Assembly (NCBI RefSeq): GCF_021018895.1
Contig: NC_079377.1
Location: 14,329,001-14,393,000 of the forward strand
Reading direction: 5' to 3'
Length of the DNA: 64,000 bases
DNA from: Seriola aureovittata
Lineage: Eukaryota; Chordata; Actinopteri; Carangiformes; Carangidae
The notes under the pieces were generated by a model, which saw only the letters and a list, made by a program, of their open reading frames with translations, did no database searches and had not been told where the DNA came from. Position 1 is the stretch's first letter, and every line of letters begins with the position of its first letter. The position numbers were made by a program, and so were the translations under genes. Below, one piece after another: positions 1-11,400 of this stretch.

Positions 1-822
1 GACGTCTGTGGAGACTTGAAGAGCTTCTGAACCTTTGGCCACAATCCATTTAACTCAAACCTCAACACCAGGGTCACATGGAAGGTTGGGACCAAGGTGG
101 CATCCACTGCTATTTGGTCCACAGTACAGAGAGAGCCCTGTTCTCCCCTGTCTACACACAAGTCGATGAGTGCGCCCCTGAGGCCGCAGGGCTCACACAC
201 AGCCAGGTGGAGCAACTCCTGGCTGATACTGTGCAGCAGACAGTCTGGTAAAATGAGTTTGGAGCAGCCCAGGATGTGGGACGCGTTGTTGAGACTTTGT
301 GTGATGGTTGCTACAAGTTCTGCAGCTAAGGTTTCCTCCAGGGGATCACAGAATAAATCTGACTCTGACAGGGACATGTCTGCCACAGATCCTAGAACAA
401 AAGAATACATATTGAGTCTTGTTTGGTGGTGCAGTATTCACCCTAAACTTTTGATTCTGTTTTCTGATTAAAAATAGGTGCAGGTTATCAGTAACAGTAA
501 ATCTCTTTTAACCCCTTTGTACTTTGTGGATTCATTTTCTTTCTTTTTCCGTGTTCAAGTAAACAAAACAACAACAACAAAAAATACTAAAATGTTATTC
601 GGCAACCGAAACAAGAGACAATGGGGTTTGCTCAGACAAAAGCCAGCAACACTCACCAGTTTCACTCCTGCAGCACCGATCTGCTGTGACCCTCTGATTG
701 ATCCCCTTCAGCTCAGTCAGCCTATGCAGCAGGCTGCCCCAGGACAGCCGCTTTGAACCCCTGTCCTCTGCTGGGGAGGGAGGAAAGCTGCCGTCCAGGG
801 ACTGATTGCAAGAAAAAGACAT
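1..822 (-). CDS. ddit4: DNA-damage-inducible transcript 4 (REDD1/RTP801), 3' end off window
   Basis: Stress-induced cytosolic inhibitor of mTORC1 signalling that acts through TSC1/TSC2. Two coding exons are visible on the minus strand. Exon A runs 657-822 within an exon starting at 825 after a TTTGTAG acceptor, and ends at a GTGAGT donor. Exon B runs 1-391 after a TTCTAG acceptor. The junction is in phase (G+GA). About 185 residues are visible. Residues resembling the human protein include SEPCGLRGAL, a following LCVD and VPTFHVTLVLR, then LWPKVQKLF just before the window edge. The C-terminal tail, roughly 40 residues in the human protein, lies outside. The N-terminal region before the conserved core is shorter than in human DDIT4. 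The paralogue DDIT4L has the same fold. I prefer ddit4 because SPOCK2 is also a close neighbour of DDIT4 in human (from memory). Confidence 0.88.
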
Positions 823-970
823 ATTCTACAAACCAACAGAAAAGGATTGTAAAATAAAATAAAAAAAATAAAGAATAAAAAAGAAGTGCAGTGGTATCCT
901 CAAACAGCGAGTGCCCCCACCTCCAGAGCCAGACCAGCTGGAAAACACACGATAACAATGGAACAAAGCA

Positions 971-1344
971 TTAAATACCCAAGCCAGAACACCCCGCCCA
1001 CTGCCTTTGTCAACCAATGAGGTTTCAGATCACGTCCTCAGCTCTCTACCCTGCCTGGTAACATTTCTGGTCCCTTTGATGAAGCAAAGGCCAGGACCCC
1101 CACCCCAGACCTCGCAGTTGCCTGACCCCCAGCCAAACTTAAACACAAGTTTTTGTTTTTCTAAAATAATTTGACCCTTAGATATTAAGTTAAACAGTCA
1201 AACCGACAGGCCGATAAACCGTCGGTTAAAACGACAAAAAGACAACAACCACCCTCCCACTTTCTGGAGAAATGAGACACGATGAAAGCTGTGGAAAAAC
1301 TCATTCCTGTGAATGGCTGTAGGGCCCGACACGTATCGCACGTA
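971..1344 (-). promoter_or_regulatory. ddit4 promoter region with TATA-like box and three ACGTG cores
   Basis: On the minus strand a TATTTAA TATA-like box lies at 971-977, about 150 bases upstream of the ddit4 start codon. Further upstream are three ACGTG cores (CACGT on the plus strand) at 1031-1036, 1330-1335 and 1339-1344. The core matches the hypoxia-response element RCGTG bound by HIF. DDIT4 is a known HIF-1 target, so these are plausible regulatory sites, but short motifs alone do not prove function. A short non-coding first exon ending near 921 (GAG then GTGGGG) is possible but not established. Confidence 0.45.
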
Positions 1345-4300
1345 GGCCTCGTGTGTTTTTCATTAGATGATCAGAAATGCTGAGCATGCATTGTGGACCT
1401 TTTTTAAACCAATGCATCCAAATTAGGATTCTGTTTATAAATGCTTATAACAGTGTGTGTTTATGATCCTGGCAGAAACTCAGCTCCAGATGCTATCATG
1501 GACTATAATTGTGATCATACTTAAACACAGGTTATCATATAATTGTAGTCATCCACCTTCAAAATAAAATTAAAAAAATGATGAAGAGCTTGATTTTCTT
1601 AAAAGAGGTTGTTGTGTTTACAGGTGTGTATTCAGATATTTAGACTGCATGTGTTAATTGTTTCACACAGAGTTAATCATTTTGCTAAATGTGTGTTTAT
1701 CTTGTGTGTGAGGATGGTGGTGTTGGTGTATGTGGCCACTGTGCTCATTTAAATACGTTTAATAAAATAACCATCAACTCTTCTTATTATTCTTATTCGA
1801 GGAACTGAATCCCAGAGGTTTAGAGTAGCAGCCTCGCCTCTGTCCAACTCCTTTGACTCCTAACATTACTCACACCATCCCCCACCCCTGAGAAACACTG
1901 CACTCATGCTTAGTTCACATCAGAGTTGGCCCCCATGTATTAACAGTGTGTGGTTTTTGTCTTTGCATTTAAAGGTTATTTTTGAATTTGTAATGTTTGT
2001 GTCTCAAGTTTGATTTACATGGGAGTATATAAGCCTATTATATGCAATTTAATGGGATGCTGGTCAAACGTAGATGGTATAGAATGTCCAAAATGAAAGA
2101 GGATTGCTGCAAACTAAAGCTCAGCTCCAGACCCTTTGAGCAAAACACATTTATTTGATCATTTTTGTACAGAAAACTACATCCAAAACCTGTACAAAAT
2201 GTTCTTTCAATAGACCTACTTAACACAACTTGTTTATGCTGGAAAAACAGGTTTACAGTAATGGGAGAATATGACATCTTGGATATTTGGATTTAGGCCT
2301 TTACCTACTTGCTAATGGTGGAACAGTCCTCTGCTGGGCCTGTCCTAAATGGTGTAATACACTGCATTTCCACATCATGGCGCCACTTCATCACCTATAA
2401 ATTACATACAATGACAACGCTGTGGTGTGGTGTGTGAGCATTGAAAAATGTCTATGCCTGAGTGCACCTATTATTTTGAGTGGATGTAACCATGAACACT
2501 CTTTTTGACATGCATTCATTCATGTGCAAGTGCACTTTAAAGGTGTTTTTTTTTTCTTTTCTTTTTTTTCTTTATGTGTGTCTGCACGCAAAGTTTATCA
2601 TTTAACTTAGCTTCAGTTTCAACACCAAGCTGTTTGGGGTAAAAGATTATTTGTGACATGTCATGGAAAAAAAGTAAACTGGAGAAGAGGAAATAAAGCA
2701 TGACAGGCTCTGTGTTTTACAATTCAAACAGGCCTGAGAGAGCTGTTAGGCTGGCCAGCCTCGGGCTATGTAATTCATGTATAATAAATCTACTACCAAA
2801 TGGATTGTTAAGAATTAATTCTTTTTTTTTTTTCCTGGAACAATTTGCTTTAATCTGAGGTACATTAGACGGAATCACAAAGAAAAACCTTTGCCTTCTT
2901 ATATTTTTCATTCCAAAGAACTGTCTGTTACAGTAATTGGTGTGAAAATAACTGAAGCAATTATAAGGCACTTACAAGTGGACAATGAAATATATTAACA
3001 CCTGAGCTAGCTCAGACACAACCTTCTTCTTCAGGCTTTTTTGAATATGTGTTTGTTGTTAATTAATTCAGAAACGGGTAAGATCCCCAGATTTTGTTTG
3101 CCAGGCTGTAGCTATAGCAACAACATACTGTTGAGAGCAGGATCCACCTCACTGATGCTGATCTGTTTTGCTGAAGCTATGGTGTAACAATCTTGGATGC
3201 TTCATTGTTTTTAATCATTGTTCATGACATGAAAAACGAGTGTTAGCCAGCATGATTCTAATTAAAGAAGAAATAGAGTATCACTGCATATCACTGGTAA
3301 ATATCCCTACATATAGTCTTTCATTCCTCTGTCATCTGAGCCCTGTGTTTATCTGGAAACCCTTTAGTTCTGAGCACAGGACTCTCTGTTTGGCTCTATG
3401 TGCCTGCGTCACCTGAAGTCGGAGCTGGGACAGTGTTCCATTTAGGTTTTGATTTATTGCTGGAGGAAGCAGAAGCAGACCTGCACTCTCAAGGTGGGGC
3501 AGGAGAAACTGTGATGTTTGGCAAGTTTTGCTGAGATGCACTCTTCTTTATCAAAGCGTTAACACTTTGTACACCAATTTCAAATAACCTATGCTTTGAA
3601 TATTAGCTTAATGGAGCGCTGGACTCTTCATTCTTGGCAGACCTTGAATTAAAAGTAAAGTCTGTGGGTTTCTTTAAGTTTTTAAAACATTTGGGAACGA
3701 TCAAAAAGTGAAGGATCAAAAAAAAAGGAAAAAGAAAGAAAAACATGACTTAGCTTAAACCAGTTGAAATTGGCCTTTAATCCACATGAATTTTTTTTTT
3801 AAACAATATTTCCCAAATGATCTAATACAAACAAATTACCTATTTCACACTGTAAGCATGGGCCCACTAGAGCAAACAGTATTTGACTACAATCTAAGAA
3901 ACATTATAGTCAACTGATGGTATGGAAAGTATGACATTGCTCATTGCTTTCAAAGGTACAAGCATTATCTAAGTTTAACTTGATTCACAGAAAGTTAGCA
4001 GGGGTGCAGTGTAGCTCAGGCAAAATCTATGATAACCACACAATTAAAGAAGCTGCACAGTCGTGCTACATGAATGTGAATTACATGAAATCCATATATT
4101 TTTGCACTTTCTATACACTCTTCTTCTTCTTTTGTACATATTTCAGGAGATTCATATAATGTACTTTTTTTTTTACATGTACTTTATTCAGTATTTAAAT
4201 CTGGCTCAGTGGGGTTTTCATCATTGATTTATTCTTGTTGTCAGTCGCAGAATCCGAGCACTGAATGCAAATGTATTTCCCCTGGAAAAGGTATGATTGT

Positions 4301-4727
4301 TGTTTCCCTTCACCGACTTGACGCAGAACACCCAAAGGAACTGGATTATTTGTAGTTTGTATGGTCGTGCCTGTGAATGAGCCTTATTATTGATATTGAT
4401 TGAATGTCATTAGGCAGAGAGGCTGCATTGCTAAGTGATAGGCACAGGAGTAAGAAAGTCAATGAATACATGATGGACTGTGACCACATGACATCAGACA
4501 GAGAAAAATATCCTGATCATTATTTATAAGTACTCTTACCGTGATCTGTCCCTGAGTGAAGCTATCTCTCATTTTAGAACTATGTGCATTATTTATCAAT
4601 GCTGCCAATGTTATGCTTTTTGTGTCTGGTTTTGAATTAAACAGGACTTGTTGTTGCTGTTATGACTGTTCTTGAATCTGAAATCATTTTGCATGTAATT
4701 CGTGCTTATTGTTTCTATTCTTTTAGC

Positions 4728-5030
4728 TTAAAGGAATAGTTTGACATCTAGAATAATATGCCTATTCACTTATTTTTCTCATTGTCTAGTAACCATGAAT
4801 GTACAAAATTTTGTGCAATCCATTCAGTGGATGTGGAGATATTTCAATGGATTAGTGAAAACTTTGCTAGTGTCATTGGATAAAAAGTCAGGGCATCAAA
4901 GTAATTACAGTTCATCCTCTGACTGGTCATTGATATCTGTACCATGTCATAATACAAAATCCATCCAACAACCAACCGACCCACAACCACACCACCATTC
5001 CTAACACCATGCTGCTAGTGAGGCTAAAAT
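4728..5030 (+). repeat. Degenerate interspersed repeat, family C (copy 1)
   Basis: It begins with a motif, aaaggaatagtttgacat, that I recall as a common repeat edge in teleost genomes. It continues through a cagtggatgtggagatattt segment and ends in tgctgctagtgaggctaaa. The middle section is related, in reverse complement, to 36845-37010: both contain a gtcag...atcaaagt-type block followed by ctgtac...tcat. Two related copies in one window support a dispersed repeat. The class is not determined. Confidence 0.55.
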
Positions 5031-6831
5031 ACAAAAGAATAAAAGGAAATAAATAATACTGTAATATAAAACTTTTTCAATTGCATCAAATCTTGAAAAT
5101 GTGTTTATCCATATGAACTGTAGTTATTACTCAGTTTGGATTTCTAAACACAAAGCATTTTTCTTAATCAAATGTAATATTCTTGAGGATTGCAAACTTT
5201 AATAAAAAAGTACTTGTACAAGTAAATAAAACATTTAATAGATAAAGAACTTTCTCAGACACCATGAGTGGCCCTTGGGTACAGAGCATTATCTCATGTC
5301 TATGGTGTCTGCTTTTGATGACAGTATGTTTTGTTAATGAGCATCATCTGATCTTTACATGTCTCCGTCCTGCAGCTATTCCATTAGATTCCCTCCCTTT
5401 CCTTCACAAAGCATCAGACCTGGGGAAACCACTCTCACATGACTGACAGTGGAGTGTATTTTTCCAGCTTTCATAAGGAGATTACCTGAAACCCCCTATG
5501 GCTCTGTGACTCTAGGATTACTCAGCCTTTTTTTTTTTCTTTAACTGGCTCCAATAAATGAGATGATCATTGTTGGCCTGTCATGTTCTGCCCTCCTCTC
5601 TCTGGAACCCAGCTCTTTGACTGTCACATTTCATCTGTCTGTGGGTTCATGATGGGGTCTGTGTCTGACTCCCAGTGTAACATGTGCCTTGAAGGATGTG
5701 TAATTTTGATCACACACTGCTGTTTTCGCTTCATTTGACTCATTGCTCTTACTTTGATTAATGTCACTGAGAATGAAGCAGGCTGATGAGCACTGTGTTA
5801 AAACACTTCAGTATAACCACACCTAGCATTAGCTACAAACGAAGGACAGTCCGGTTCAAACTAACTGCAGATCTGCTGTTTGCACAAATGGATATTTTTC
5901 ACCAATGTGAGTGTAAAGCTGCATAAAAAAGAGTGTGCTTGGTGTATGTATCAATATACAGGTATGTGGATTAAGACATGCTCTGTTGCTTCCAGACGCA
6001 GATTTTATCACATTCCAATTTTTGCATTATACTACGTGTATTCAGTTCAAACAACTTCCCCTCTCCCTATCTTTCCCCGTAAACTTGATTGCGTTCAGCT
6101 GAGAAATTACATGACACCCCCGTCTCGTGCCTGCCTTCATTAAAGACACTCTTTTCAGTATGAAATAAAGATGGCATCAGTTAACTTCAATTACAAGCTG
6201 TCATTCAGTGCATCTCTCAGGGGACTGGCTGAGTGAGGCTGCAGCAGGGAGATATGCAGCAGACAGGGCAGATACAGTCAGGTGTTATAGCCATGGCACA
6301 ACACAAATGCCCTGCTTCTCAGTAACATATCAGAAACTGCCATTATCTGTGGGCCATCTGAACACAGTAGAACAGAGATCGACAGCATTTGTGTCGTCTT
6401 ATTACCTTAATCAATTATGATAATAATTCTGAGGCAGGGCAGCAGCGCAGAGCTCACTTTTCAAGCTTTATGAAGCCTTAATATCCACTTCTAGTCAGGT
6501 ATATTTTACTGTTATAGTGGCAGTAAGGGCAAAAGGATAAGTTTGCCAAGTCACTCTCTTTTTTATGCAGAGATAGACAGACTGTGATCAAAGTAATATG
6601 TATAATCAATCACTCCATTAAGAATCCATTTACTTTATTCCAGACCATAGGTTCATCGTGATATCACAAGCCAATACAATAGCCCTGCAGTTAATAATAA
6701 TTAATTTGTGACTCATTAATGTTCAGTTTTTGTTGATTCAGCTCAATGATATTAGACCATTTTCACAGCACGTGAACAACATTAATTAAATAATAATTCC
6801 TGGAACCCAAAATTATGTTTTCTGACTCCCT

Positions 6832-6945
6832 GACGTAGTTTACCAGGGCACTTAAACGGAACAGACCCATTGGTGTTGGTATGAATAGCACCTGTGCTTT
6901 ACCTGCTATGACAGGTCAAAATGTCTGCTGTGCAAAATGCCTACT
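6832..6945 (+). repeat. Interspersed repeat, family A (copy 1 of 3)
   Basis: It contains the ordered blocks gacgtagtttaccagggcac, aacggaacagacccattg, cacctgtgctttacctgcta and caggtcaaaatgtctg. The same blocks in the same order occur at 40615-40735 and 55640-55735. The family is a short, probably non-autonomous element whose class I cannot assign. Confidence 0.65.
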
Positions 6946-7329
6946 TCAGAGGCCATACAAAGGTCAAGGATTTTGAAGTGGCCAGGGTCTGTTTAGACAG
7001 CAAATATGACATTTCAAATGTAAAGTTCTATAAATTATGTTAACATACAAAAAAGAAATATTGGACACTTTCTGTTTCTTTAATGAAAAATTACAACTTT
7101 AATTATTGTGTCACTAAAAATACTAGGCTACTAGGAACCCCAAAATAAATTTTAAATACATCTGCTTTTTTTTTTTTTTTTTAAACTTTCCGTCAGTTTC
7201 CTTACCTGCCTCATCAGTGTCATTTGTACAGCCGGTCCCATTTTCTTTCCCAGTTCAATGGAACCATTACTGGTCTAGCTTTACTGAGATGGAGAGCCAA
7301 ACTCCAAACCTGCTGGGAAAAAAGTGGCA

Positions 7330-7845
7330 ACCTGTAGGGCTGAACAATTACTCGAACATGGAAGTGTCAACAAGTTGCAGTTCTCGGAATGGCCACTTGA
7401 GGCTCGCTCTAAAAGCAAGTCAATTTCGATAGACTCCTATGTTAAAATGCTTTACAGCAGAAATAAGTTGACGGCGTGGTACACAAAATGGTTTTGCTCT
7501 CTATATTCTAGCTAATTTCCCCTTTCATGACAGATATAGGCAGGGTTTATATAATTCACCCATTTAAATGTTATTAATCCTTAAAGTTATGCATAGTTAT
7601 AATTGAGGACGTGCCACTTTGAGTGACATTTGGGTGAGCTTATGTTTGCCACCAACCAACATGACCATTTTTGGATTAGCAGGGGGTCAGGTGCAGCCAG
7701 GTACCACCAAGATGGCGTCGGCGGAGCGGCTAAATCTGAGCTACGAAATAGCTCTTCATAAACCTACCGGTTACTTAGGCTACGTCCATCTTTATTTACA
7801 GTTTATGCCCAAACCAGCTTCTCTTCTCCTCCATGTGTAAGTAAC
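7330..7845 (+). repeat. Degraded teleost-type interspersed repeat, about 500 bp
   Basis: It contains ordered blocks that I recall from many spiny-rayed fish genomes: ggccacttgaggctcgctct, caatttcgatagactcctat, tttaaatgttattaatcctt, acgtgccactttgagtgaca, and an ending like ggctacgtccatctttattt. It appears once here. Recognition is from memory, and the class (SINE or non-autonomous DNA element) is not known to me. Confidence 0.5.
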
Positions 7846-8037
7846 TTGACGGCTACATAATGTTACGTGTCTGTTTTCAACAGTGACCGGCCATGGCCAA
7901 CGCATGATAACGTTAGCTAACTTGCTGTTACACATATTATGAATCTGTTCAGCAAATGTTGGTAGCTGGCTTACTGTCTTACTGCTTCGGTCTGAGGTAC
8001 TGGTGGTCTAGCCAACATCTCGTGGCAGTGGCGACCT

Positions 8038-8057
8038 TATATATATATATATATAGT
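8038..8057. repeat. (TA)n microsatellite
   Basis: Uninterrupted TA dinucleotide run about 400 bases upstream of the spock2 start codon. Its nearness to a promoter is probably coincidental. Confidence 0.9.
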
Positions 8058-8250
8058 AATATGCTTCAGTACAGTTTTGAGGTACTTGTACTTTACTTGA
8101 GTAATTCCATTTCGTGCTGCTTTGTACTTGTACTCAGATATTTATGTGCTAAGTTTTGAATGCAATTCAAAGGTGCTTTATTTGCACGGAAGTTTTAGAA
8201 AAACAACGTTGCCAAAGAATTAAGATACGCACAATTTCCAAAATGTAAAA

Positions 8251-8254
<4 letters not shown>

Positions 8255-8289
<35 letters not shown>

Positions 8290-8312
8290 CCCCCCCCCCT
8301 CTCTCTCCCCCC
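8255..8312 (+). promoter_or_regulatory. (CT)n/C-rich pyrimidine tract at the spock2 5' end
   Basis: A (CT)n run followed by 13 Cs, a second (CT)n and a further C run ends about 125 bases before the spock2 ATG. It must lie in the core promoter or the 5' UTR. Pyrimidine/GA tracts at such positions can be promoter elements or length-variable microsatellites, and sequence alone cannot decide. No clear TATA box was seen close by. Confidence 0.4.
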
Positions 8313-8436
8313 AGCAGCAGAAGGAGCATCCTATAGGCTAATCACTTGGTAGTTTCAATCCAGCCTCAGCATCCTCCTCCTCTCAGAAGAGAAAGGCCGA
8401 CAGCCGACAGTGTGCGAGGTGTTTTTGTCCGCTACC

Positions 8437-11400
8437 ATGGTGGAAATTACGGATATCGTGTGCCTTCTCGTCCCGCTGGTGATGCTCACGGGGTCTACCT
8501 TCCAGACCGACGTGAAGAGCGTCAAAGAGGCGGAAAAAACGGGGAATTTCATGGAGGACGAGCAGTGGCTGTCCACCATTTCACAGTACAGCCGCAAGAT
8601 CAAGCACTGGAATCGCTTCAGAGACGTAAGTCCGCCGTGTTGATCGAGAGATGCGCTGTAATGCAGTAGAAGAAACACGCACGCGGCCATTTAGAAACAG
8701 TAAAAATAGTTATCACAGACTTTCTTTGCCTGAAAAATAATGCACACAAACTTGGTGCTGTTGTTAAAACATGGCCCACACTGGAGAAACACACACACTT
8801 TAAATGAAGTGTTTCAAAATAAGAAATTATTGCGTGGCCAAAATATATATATTTATTCATAGAATGTAATAAGATGGAGATGTATGAGGGATTGTGTTTA
8901 TACTATCCACATTGTCACCTCCATGTACATGCTTAGCCTGATTTGGTTTTTGTTTATTGGTTATTCAAAAATATGGTGCACATTATGAGGGAAATGTATA
9001 GTTTGTGGAGATGGCAAAGGCAACTAGCTGCCACTGACTGGACATAGACTATTACTTTTCTAAATGCTTTCCACAAATTAAGGTTGTCCAAAGTGATTTT
9101 TAAATGGAGAGCTTCCATGAGTGGAAACTAGCTTTACCAGGAAAGCTGGGTCAAAGTTGCACACACAATCCATATGTAGGCTACTATTCTTCTTTTAGTG
9201 TATGGGCCCTTGGTTAATTATAAGCAATTAATGTCTTAGTCCCACTTGCACAGCAGGAGCAGTATAGACCTATTCCATCATACTGCCCCTAATATGCGTT
9301 ACCTCAGATGTGTTTTCCAGATGTGCCCCAAGAGATTTCACAAACAAGAGAATTAAGCAATTAAAGCAGAGGGGTGGTGATTGATTGATGTGCATATTCA
9401 CCTACTGAGCAGACTGAACTGGGTTGCAGGGATTGATTAAAGCCTGCAGGGTATGCACGGTGATATATTGCTGTGTCTGTGAATGTATAGACGTAGTTTT
9501 GCCTCCAGCTCTGTGCAATGATTACTAATGATCCCAAAAGGATTTGGACAATAGTGCAGTTGGATTATGTTCCACATGACTCCTGTTAATTGGGTTTTAA
9601 TTGATCCGGGGTGGTCACTGCAGCACGTGATGGGTATCATTATTGGATTTGAAATTTGAGCAGTTGGCTTGAGCATCTACATGAGAGCAATGCCATGTCT
9701 TCTCAGGAGGAGAAGGCGAGCCTTTCTAAATAATAACATCACAGAGAAGCTGTGGTGTCATTTTTTGATCCACATTCGTACACCTCCTTAAATTACAGGT
9801 CATGGCTCGTAATGTTTGTGAAAATTGGCAACCACCCCTCCTGGGGATGGATTAGTTTGACTGTGATTACTTAAAGAGAATGTCCTCTGGAATTGTACTT
9901 AGGGAGGTAATGAAATTGTGGGCATGGAAAGATTAAGTCAGAATTATTGTGGGATTATAACTCACTGGATGCTGCTCCATATTTACACAGCTTTGATCCA
10001 AAATGTTACTTAGAGCAGCAGCTTCACTCTCAATTCAGCACATGATTGGCTTCGCTAAAAGAAAAAAAAAAACCCTCCTTCCAAGAGTGAACAAAAACAC
10101 ACCTGGAATATGTAAATATCCCGAGATTTTATCAGTTCAGGTTAAGTGGGATCATCTTCTTTACAGCGCTTAAGGGTTTGCCAGTATGAAGATGTCGCTT
10201 GCTCTGCTTTCCCTTTTTTCCTCGGTTTAACATCCAAGCTGCTGTGTGACACAACCAACCCCTACAGTTGTACACTGCATCTCTTTCATGATCATTATTC
10301 CCAGGAGCAATTTTCTTAATGTGTGTACGTGCGCATTTGTTTGATTGTGTCTATACTTGTGCAAGTGCTTAAGTGAGATTTTTGTTAAGGTTGTTGCGCG
10401 TGTGTGTGTGTTTGTGCGTTTGCGAACACATTAAAGGGCAGGAGCACTGGTGTCTCTGGTGATGATGATGATGACAGGAGAAACATCACAGAAGCAAACC
10501 ACTGAACCTCCCGGGGGAATCACCGATAGAAACCTCTCTGATTTCTGCTTGCTGCCGTAGCAACAGCAGTCTATGTGTTATGGTGCTGAAATGGAGCCTG
10601 TATCACTGGGAGTTTGATGACTCTATCCCCTCAGCAGTCCTGCTTCAGGCTGGAGGAATAAGTGGAAACATCCTTTACTAGGATTTTTTTTTTCTTCTAT
10701 ATCATTAACACTGTAGGCCCCTTCAACTGAAATATAATTGTGCACCGTTTAGTATTTTCTTGATGATTCTTAATGAGAGCTGCTGAATATTGAATATAAT
10801 GAACATTTAATTGCCGTTGCTTCATGTTGGTCTTTGAGCGAAAAAAAAAAAAATCTGAACTAGAAAATGAGCATTTCAGTCTCTGGGAATCATTTGGTTG
10901 ATATATAAAAAAATGCCAGTGACACACTTATAGGTATTCAGATTACATAAATTGATGTTGACTTGCACAGTCCTCTGAGAGTTGAATGTTGAATATTAAC
11001 CCAACACTGGAAAGCAATAATCAAAGCTGCACAACATGAAAGACGAGCTCTTTCAATCTCCCTCCTGAAAAAACACACACAGACGCACACAAACCCTCAC
11101 ACACATAAACACACACAATACATAGGCAGCAGAATGCGCACTGTAAATATTTCATATTTATTCTCTTACGAAATGTAAAAGCAGATTCAGGATAAGAGCC
11201 TCTTTCACTTCCAATAAAAATAGCTCCCTCACTTCAATTCAATCTATTTCACAGGAAGAGAAGGCGATTAGGTTTAACAGTTACAGTCAACAAATAACAG
11301 AATGGGATACCTTCAATCCTTTAATCTGACAGGTGCACTCAACATTTCATTCCAGTAATGCACCAAATCCAGGAAAAATAAATAAATAAATAGATAAGTG

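Larger units (their letters stand above)
1345..8254. other. Intergenic region between ddit4 and spock2
   Basis: I see no splice-consistent coding sequence in this AT-rich stretch. It holds at least three degraded interspersed repeats (listed separately near 4.7-5.0, 6.8-6.9 and 7.3-7.8 kb) and short T or A runs such as those at 2547-2571 and 7167-7183. Longer regions without recognised repeats (about 1.4-4.7 and 5.1-6.8 kb) may contain enhancers for the divergent genes, which alignment to other fish would show. Confidence 0.6.

Noticed and set aside
97..471. 124-codon plus-strand frame at the left edge
   Set aside because: Antisense of the ddit4 exon 1-391, whose minus-strand translation matches REDD1.
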